64,000 bases of DNA from JAUWGC01 sp963753055. GTDB taxonomy: Bacteria; Bacteroidota; Bacteroidia; Bacteroidales; B18-G4. Below are positions 60,825 through 64,000 of this stretch, in pieces (the first letter of the stretch is position 1; every line of letters starts with the position of its first letter). The notes beneath the pieces are model-generated. The model worked only from the letters and a program-made list of their open reading frames with translations. It was not told the origin of the DNA and ran no database searches. The stretch spans positions 434,001-498,000 of the forward strand of contig CAVWAP010000009.1 of the NCBI GenBank assembly GCA_963753055.1, in the 5' to 3' direction. The position numbers and the translations under genes are program-made.

Positions 60825-61709
60825 ATGATCGAACTTAGCCATTGTCCTTCCTGTAAACATCAGGTATTTTCTAAATATTTGGACTGCAGGGATCATTTTC
60901 TTTCAAAAGAGGATTTCCATATCTTAATGTGCGACAATTGTCATCTGCGTTTTACAAATCCCAGGCCTAATGAAATTGATCTACCCTCATATTACAAATC
61001 CGAGGAATATATTTCCCATTCCAACGTCAAAGGTGGATTATTTAATTCTCTTTATCAGATGGTCAGACAGCATACCATCAAAAGGAAGTACAAGATCGTT
61101 AAGCGCAATTCACAGGGCAATACTATACTTGATATAGGATGTGGAACAGGAGAATTGCTTAATGTATTTAAAAAGAATAACTGGATAACTACAGGTATTG
61201 AACCTGATGATGGTGCCAGGCAATTGGCACAGGAAAATTACAATATAAAAATCACAGATCTCGACACACTGGTACAAAGCCATGAAACAAAATTTAATGT
61301 GATCACCATGTGGCATGTTCTGGAACATGTTTATAATCTCCATGAGCATCTCAATAAAATAAAGTCGGTTTTAAGTGATAATGGCACATTCATTGTTGCA
61401 GTTCCAAATAGCGATTCATGGGATGCGCTTCATTACAAATCGAATTGGGCTGCATATGATGTTCCCAGGCATCTTTATCATTTCAACCAGGATACTATAA
61501 ATGAACTTATGAAAATGCATCATTTCAATCTGGAAAAAATAATTCCCATGAAATTTGATGCTTATTATATTAGTTTGCTAAGTGAAAAATATAGGACGGG
61601 AAATCAAAATGCACTTAAAGGTTTTTTAAAGGGTTGTTATTCTAATTTTTCTGCCAGATTTAACCAAAATAACTTCTCCAGTCTTATATTTATCTATAAA
61701 ATTGGATAA
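60825..61709 (+). CDS. Class I SAM-dependent methyltransferase with zinc ribbon
   Basis: 294 residues. An N-terminal zinc ribbon (CPSCKHQ, CDNCHLRF, about residues 7-41) precedes the Rossmann methyltransferase domain with motif I ILDIGCGTGELL, acidic end of beta-2 in TGIEPDDGARQLA and MWHVLEHVYNLHEHL. This architecture is common among methyltransferases near sugar or O-antigen genes, but here it is alone. Substrate unknown. Start ATG 60825 follows the second parS-like site. Confidence 0.85.
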   Translation: MIELSHCPSCKHQVFSKYLDCRDHFLSKEDFHILMCDNCHLRFTNPRPNEIDLPSYYKSEEYISHSNVKGGLFNSLYQMVRQHTIKRKYKIVKRNSQGNTILDIGCGTGELLNVFKKNNWITTGIEPDDGARQLAQENYNIKITDLDTLVQSHETKFNVITMWHVLEHVYNLHEHLNKIKSVLSDNGTFIVAVPNSDSWDALHYKSNWAAYDVPRHLYHFNQDTINELMKMHHFNLEKIIPMKFDAYYISLLSEKYRTGNQNALKGFLKGCYSNFSARFNQNNFSSLIFIYKIG

Positions 61710-61843
61710 AGGCTATTTTTAAGCCCCTGGATAAACGTTCATGTTTTTCTAGTATTGCAACTCAAAAATGCGAAGAAAACACATCAGGGACGCTCATATT
61801 AATCGATTTATAATGCTCTGTATTTCAATATTTTAAAGGGATT

Positions 61844-64000
61844 ATGCGCCTTTTTACATCAGCCAATAGAAAATTGAAGATCTCTGCAAGTTTTTTTCTT
61901 GCCTTCCTAATTATTTTTGTAGGGCTATCTTCATTTTATCAAAATTCCAATAAATCCGATATTGCATTTGATCATTTTATAACCCAATTTAAAAATAATG
62001 AGAAGACAGTTTCGAATTATCTTCAAAAGGCAAAAAACATAATTTCAGATTCAAATTATGTGAACTCATCTTTGTATGACATTTTCCCTAATGACCTTTA
62101 TCAGGATGATGGCATAATCATTTTAGTCTTTCAAAAAAATTCTTTGGTTTTCTGGTCCGATAATTCAATCCCCTTCACTTCTTTTGATTTCGTCAATTTT
62201 AAGGCTCCTTCGGTAATAGAACTTCAGGATGGCTATTATTATATAGATGAATTGACAACTTCAGATTATCAGATTGTCGGAATGAGTTTGTTAGGTCATC
62301 AATATTCCTACGAGAATGAATTTCTTAACAATGACTTTCATCCGCAATATTCTGTACCTTCCGGAACCAGGGTCTGTCTTTTTCAGGAAACATATGATAT
62401 TTATTCCTCCGGTGATAAATTCCTTTTTTCATTAAAATTCCCTGATAACGCGTCCTTGCTAACATGGCAATATACCATACTATTTCTTTTGTATGTTCTC
62501 ATGTTCACTTCATGTATCATCTTTCTTTTTCATCTATACCAAAAATTTGCAGGCTTCTTACGAAATAAATACATTTATATCATCACCTACTCTTTCGACC
62601 TGATCCTGCTTCGATGGCTTCTGTTCTATTTTGAAATACCAAGAGTAATAACATCTTCAGCTTTTTTCAGCGCTTCTTATTTTGCTCATTCAGACCTCTT
62701 TCCCTCTCCCGGGGATCTCATCCTGAATATGCTGGTCGTGCTGGGCATAGCAAGTGTTTTTAATCTAAAGTTCAGGCCCAAATTAATTTCCAGGACCCAG
62801 AACCCGGCATTATCTTTTATCCGTGGTTATTTTATGCTGGTCCTGTCTTTCCTGCTGTTCTTTCCTTTTCTCTCACTTTCCAGAAGCCTTGTTTTTGATG
62901 CTAATTTCTCTTTGAATCTTTCTGATATTTCCCTGATTACCACATATAGCTTCATTGGGCTATCAGCCATATTCATTATGCTTTTAGCCTATGTGCTGAT
63001 CAGTATCAGGCTATTTGAATATGCTTACCAATCATCAAACCGCAAGTTTCAGTCCTTTATCCTAATGTGGATGCTTGCTGCCATTACCACTATCCTTATC
63101 AATGTTTTATTTGAGACAACTGATTATATATTTGTCTTCTTCATTGCCCTATATATCATTTCATTATTTTTCTTCAAGTCTTATCAACGAAGGATTATCA
63201 CATTCTACAGTATCATATTCTACCTTTTTCTCTTTTCTGTTTTCAGCACCTACTCCCTGCAGACGATGATTACCACCAAGGAAAAGGAAGAGAGGCAGAT
63301 GATTGCTATGCAATTGACGCAGACCTATAACCCTCTTGTAGAATTTAATTACAGCATCGCCAGCAAGGAAATATCAAGGGACCTTACATTACAGGGCCTT
63401 CTTGTGCTTTCATATGAAGATCCTGCATTTGAGGATTCTGCCGTTCAATACCTTGAAGATCAGTATTTACGTCATATTTTCCCGGGATACGAAAGATACA
63501 GTACAATCTGTTTCCCTGATAAAGTTCTTGATATTCAACCTGAGGATTTTCTCATCAACTGTGATGAGTATTTCAGGGGCTTGATACGTGAGTATGGTGA
63601 CCATTCCCTGAGTGATAATCTTTTCCGTTATAATCTCAACGAATCAAACAGTTATATTTCACACGTCCGTATTCCTGCGACCATTGCCGATCAGATCATC
63701 ATATTTGACATATATTCCGAATTATTTTCTCCATTTATTCCGGATGAAGGACTGGGTTACCCTGAACTACTTATCGAATCATCTTATGCACATTTTCCTA
63801 AGACGGGCAATTATTCATACGCCAGGTACCGTGATGGCCAGCTGGTTTATAAATACGGAAATTATATTTACAGCATTGATCTGCCGGACAATCTTTTAAC
63901 GACAGATGCAGCTTTTTTCAATTATAATAATTATAGCCATTACATTGTCCCGCTGGATGAACAGAACCAGCTTATCTTAAGCAAAAAGAATCTTAACCTG
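61844..64000 (+). CDS. N-terminal part of a large multi-pass membrane protein, probable sensor histidine kinase (cut by window end)
   Basis: The frame starting at ATG 61844 is open to the last base, giving at least 719 residues. One membrane helix (about 14-31) is followed by an extracytoplasmic domain, then about eight hydrophobic segments (about 207-500: LLYVLMFTSCIIFLFHLY, FILMWMLAAITTILINVLF, YIFVFFIALYIISLFFF), and a second extracytoplasmic-type domain (RYRDGQLVYKYGNYIYSIDL) still open at the window end. Large Bacteroidota sensor kinases have this order, with HAMP and HATPase domains after it, but no kinase motif lies inside the window. The call is an inference from layout. Confidence 0.5.
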   Translation, partial: MRLFTSANRKLKISASFFLAFLIIFVGLSSFYQNSNKSDIAFDHFITQFKNNEKTVSNYLQKAKNIISDSNYVNSSLYDIFPNDLYQDDGIIILVFQKNSLVFWSDNSIPFTSFDFVNFKAPSVIELQDGYYYIDELTTSDYQIVGMSLLGHQYSYENEFLNNDFHPQYSVPSGTRVCLFQETYDIYSSGDKFLFSLKFPDNASLLTWQYTILFLLYVLMFTSCIIFLFHLYQKFAGFLRNKYIYIITYSFDLILLRWLLFYFEIPRVITSSAFFSASYFAHSDLFPSPGDLILNMLVVLGIASVFNLKFRPKLISRTQNPALSFIRGYFMLVLSFLLFFPFLSLSRSLVFDANFSLNLSDISLITTYSFIGLSAIFIMLLAYVLISIRLFEYAYQSSNRKFQSFILMWMLAAITTILINVLFETTDYIFVFFIALYIISLFFFKSYQRRIITFYSIIFYLFLFSVFSTYSLQTMITTKEKEERQMIAMQLTQTYNPLVEFNYSIASKEISRDLTLQGLLVLSYEDPAFEDSAVQYLEDQYLRHIFPGYERYSTICFPDKVLDIQPEDFLINCDEYFRGLIREYGDHSLSDNLFRYNLNESNSYISHVRIPATIADQIIIFDIYSELFSPFIPDEGLGYPELLIESSYAHFPKTGNYSYARYRDGQLVYKYGNYIYSIDLPDNLLTTDAAFFNYNNYSHYIVPLDEQNQLILSKKNLNL

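Noticed and set aside
58882..61843. Replication origin oriC
   Set aside because: parS-like sites suggest proximity, but I saw no cluster of DnaA boxes with an AT-rich unwinding region and no dnaA gene.

Overview
The window looks like chromosomal DNA of a Bacteroidota bacterium, most likely order Bacteroidales or a close relative, probably living in low oxygen. Supporting signs are several secreted proteins with type IX secretion (T9SS) C-terminal sorting domains, a TonB-dependent receptor with an N-terminal carboxypeptidase-regulatory-like domain, many lipoproteins, TAnnTTTG-type -7 promoter boxes (the clearest precedes a tRNA-Cys), a rubrerythrin, and housekeeping genes typical of the phylum (DUF4175 protein, YbeY, MnmG, FolB, GltX).

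Layout. 1-581: 3' end of an elongation factor G gene. 689-11353: secreted beta-propeller protein, PNGase F-like protein, small hypothetical protein, a PCMD-like secreted protein with its TonB receptor, and a kinase/aminotransferase fusion resembling hydroxylysine or phosphoethanolamine enzymes. 11549-13267: rubrerythrin and a PIG-V-like membrane glycosyltransferase. 13302-24588: a tight glycosidase run, all on the plus strand (GH2, GH3, an unassigned TIM-barrel-like lipoprotein, GH29 fucosidase, GH38 mannosidase), followed by an isoprenoid-synthase-like gene. With the PNGase-like protein upstream and a GH36 alpha-galactosidase lipoprotein at 38927, the set would suit breakdown of N-glycan-like or fucose/xylose/mannose-containing glycans (inference). 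25586-37540: beta-helix T9SS protein, cyanophycinase, SDR, ICMT-like membrane protein, MarR-GNAT fusion, S41 peptidase, and envelope genes (YceI-like, PagL-like, FadL-like, AsmA-like). 37643-49286: a deletion-scarred pirin pseudogene, LysM and coiled-coil proteins, LemA-HtpX, a FISUMP-domain gene broken by one amber codon, a YncE/phosphoesterase, a PLP dehydratase and a second FISUMP protein. 49373-52482: tRNA-Cys, a CWC-like protein, folB and gltX, with gltX flanked on both sides by related heptamer-repeat elements, one carrying a four-helix-bundle S23/IVP gene. 52483-64000: T9SS M1 peptidase, DUF4175 protein, RsbW-like ATPase, ybeY, mnmG flanked by two parS-like sites, a methyltransferase, and the 5' part of a large membrane protein, probably a sensor kinase.

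The most unusual signals are: (1) intergenic arrays with a 7-bp period whose sequence differs from locus to locus and which often supply the last codons and stop of the adjoining gene; (2) the S23 gene bounded by such arrays plus a gene-less related copy on the other side of gltX; (3) two parS matches bracketing mnmG, which suggests proximity to the replication origin; (4) two clean gene-decay events (pirin deletion at a GGGA microhomology, FISUMP amber). No CRISPR array, prophage or transposase was seen, and no intergenic gap exceeds 300 bases.
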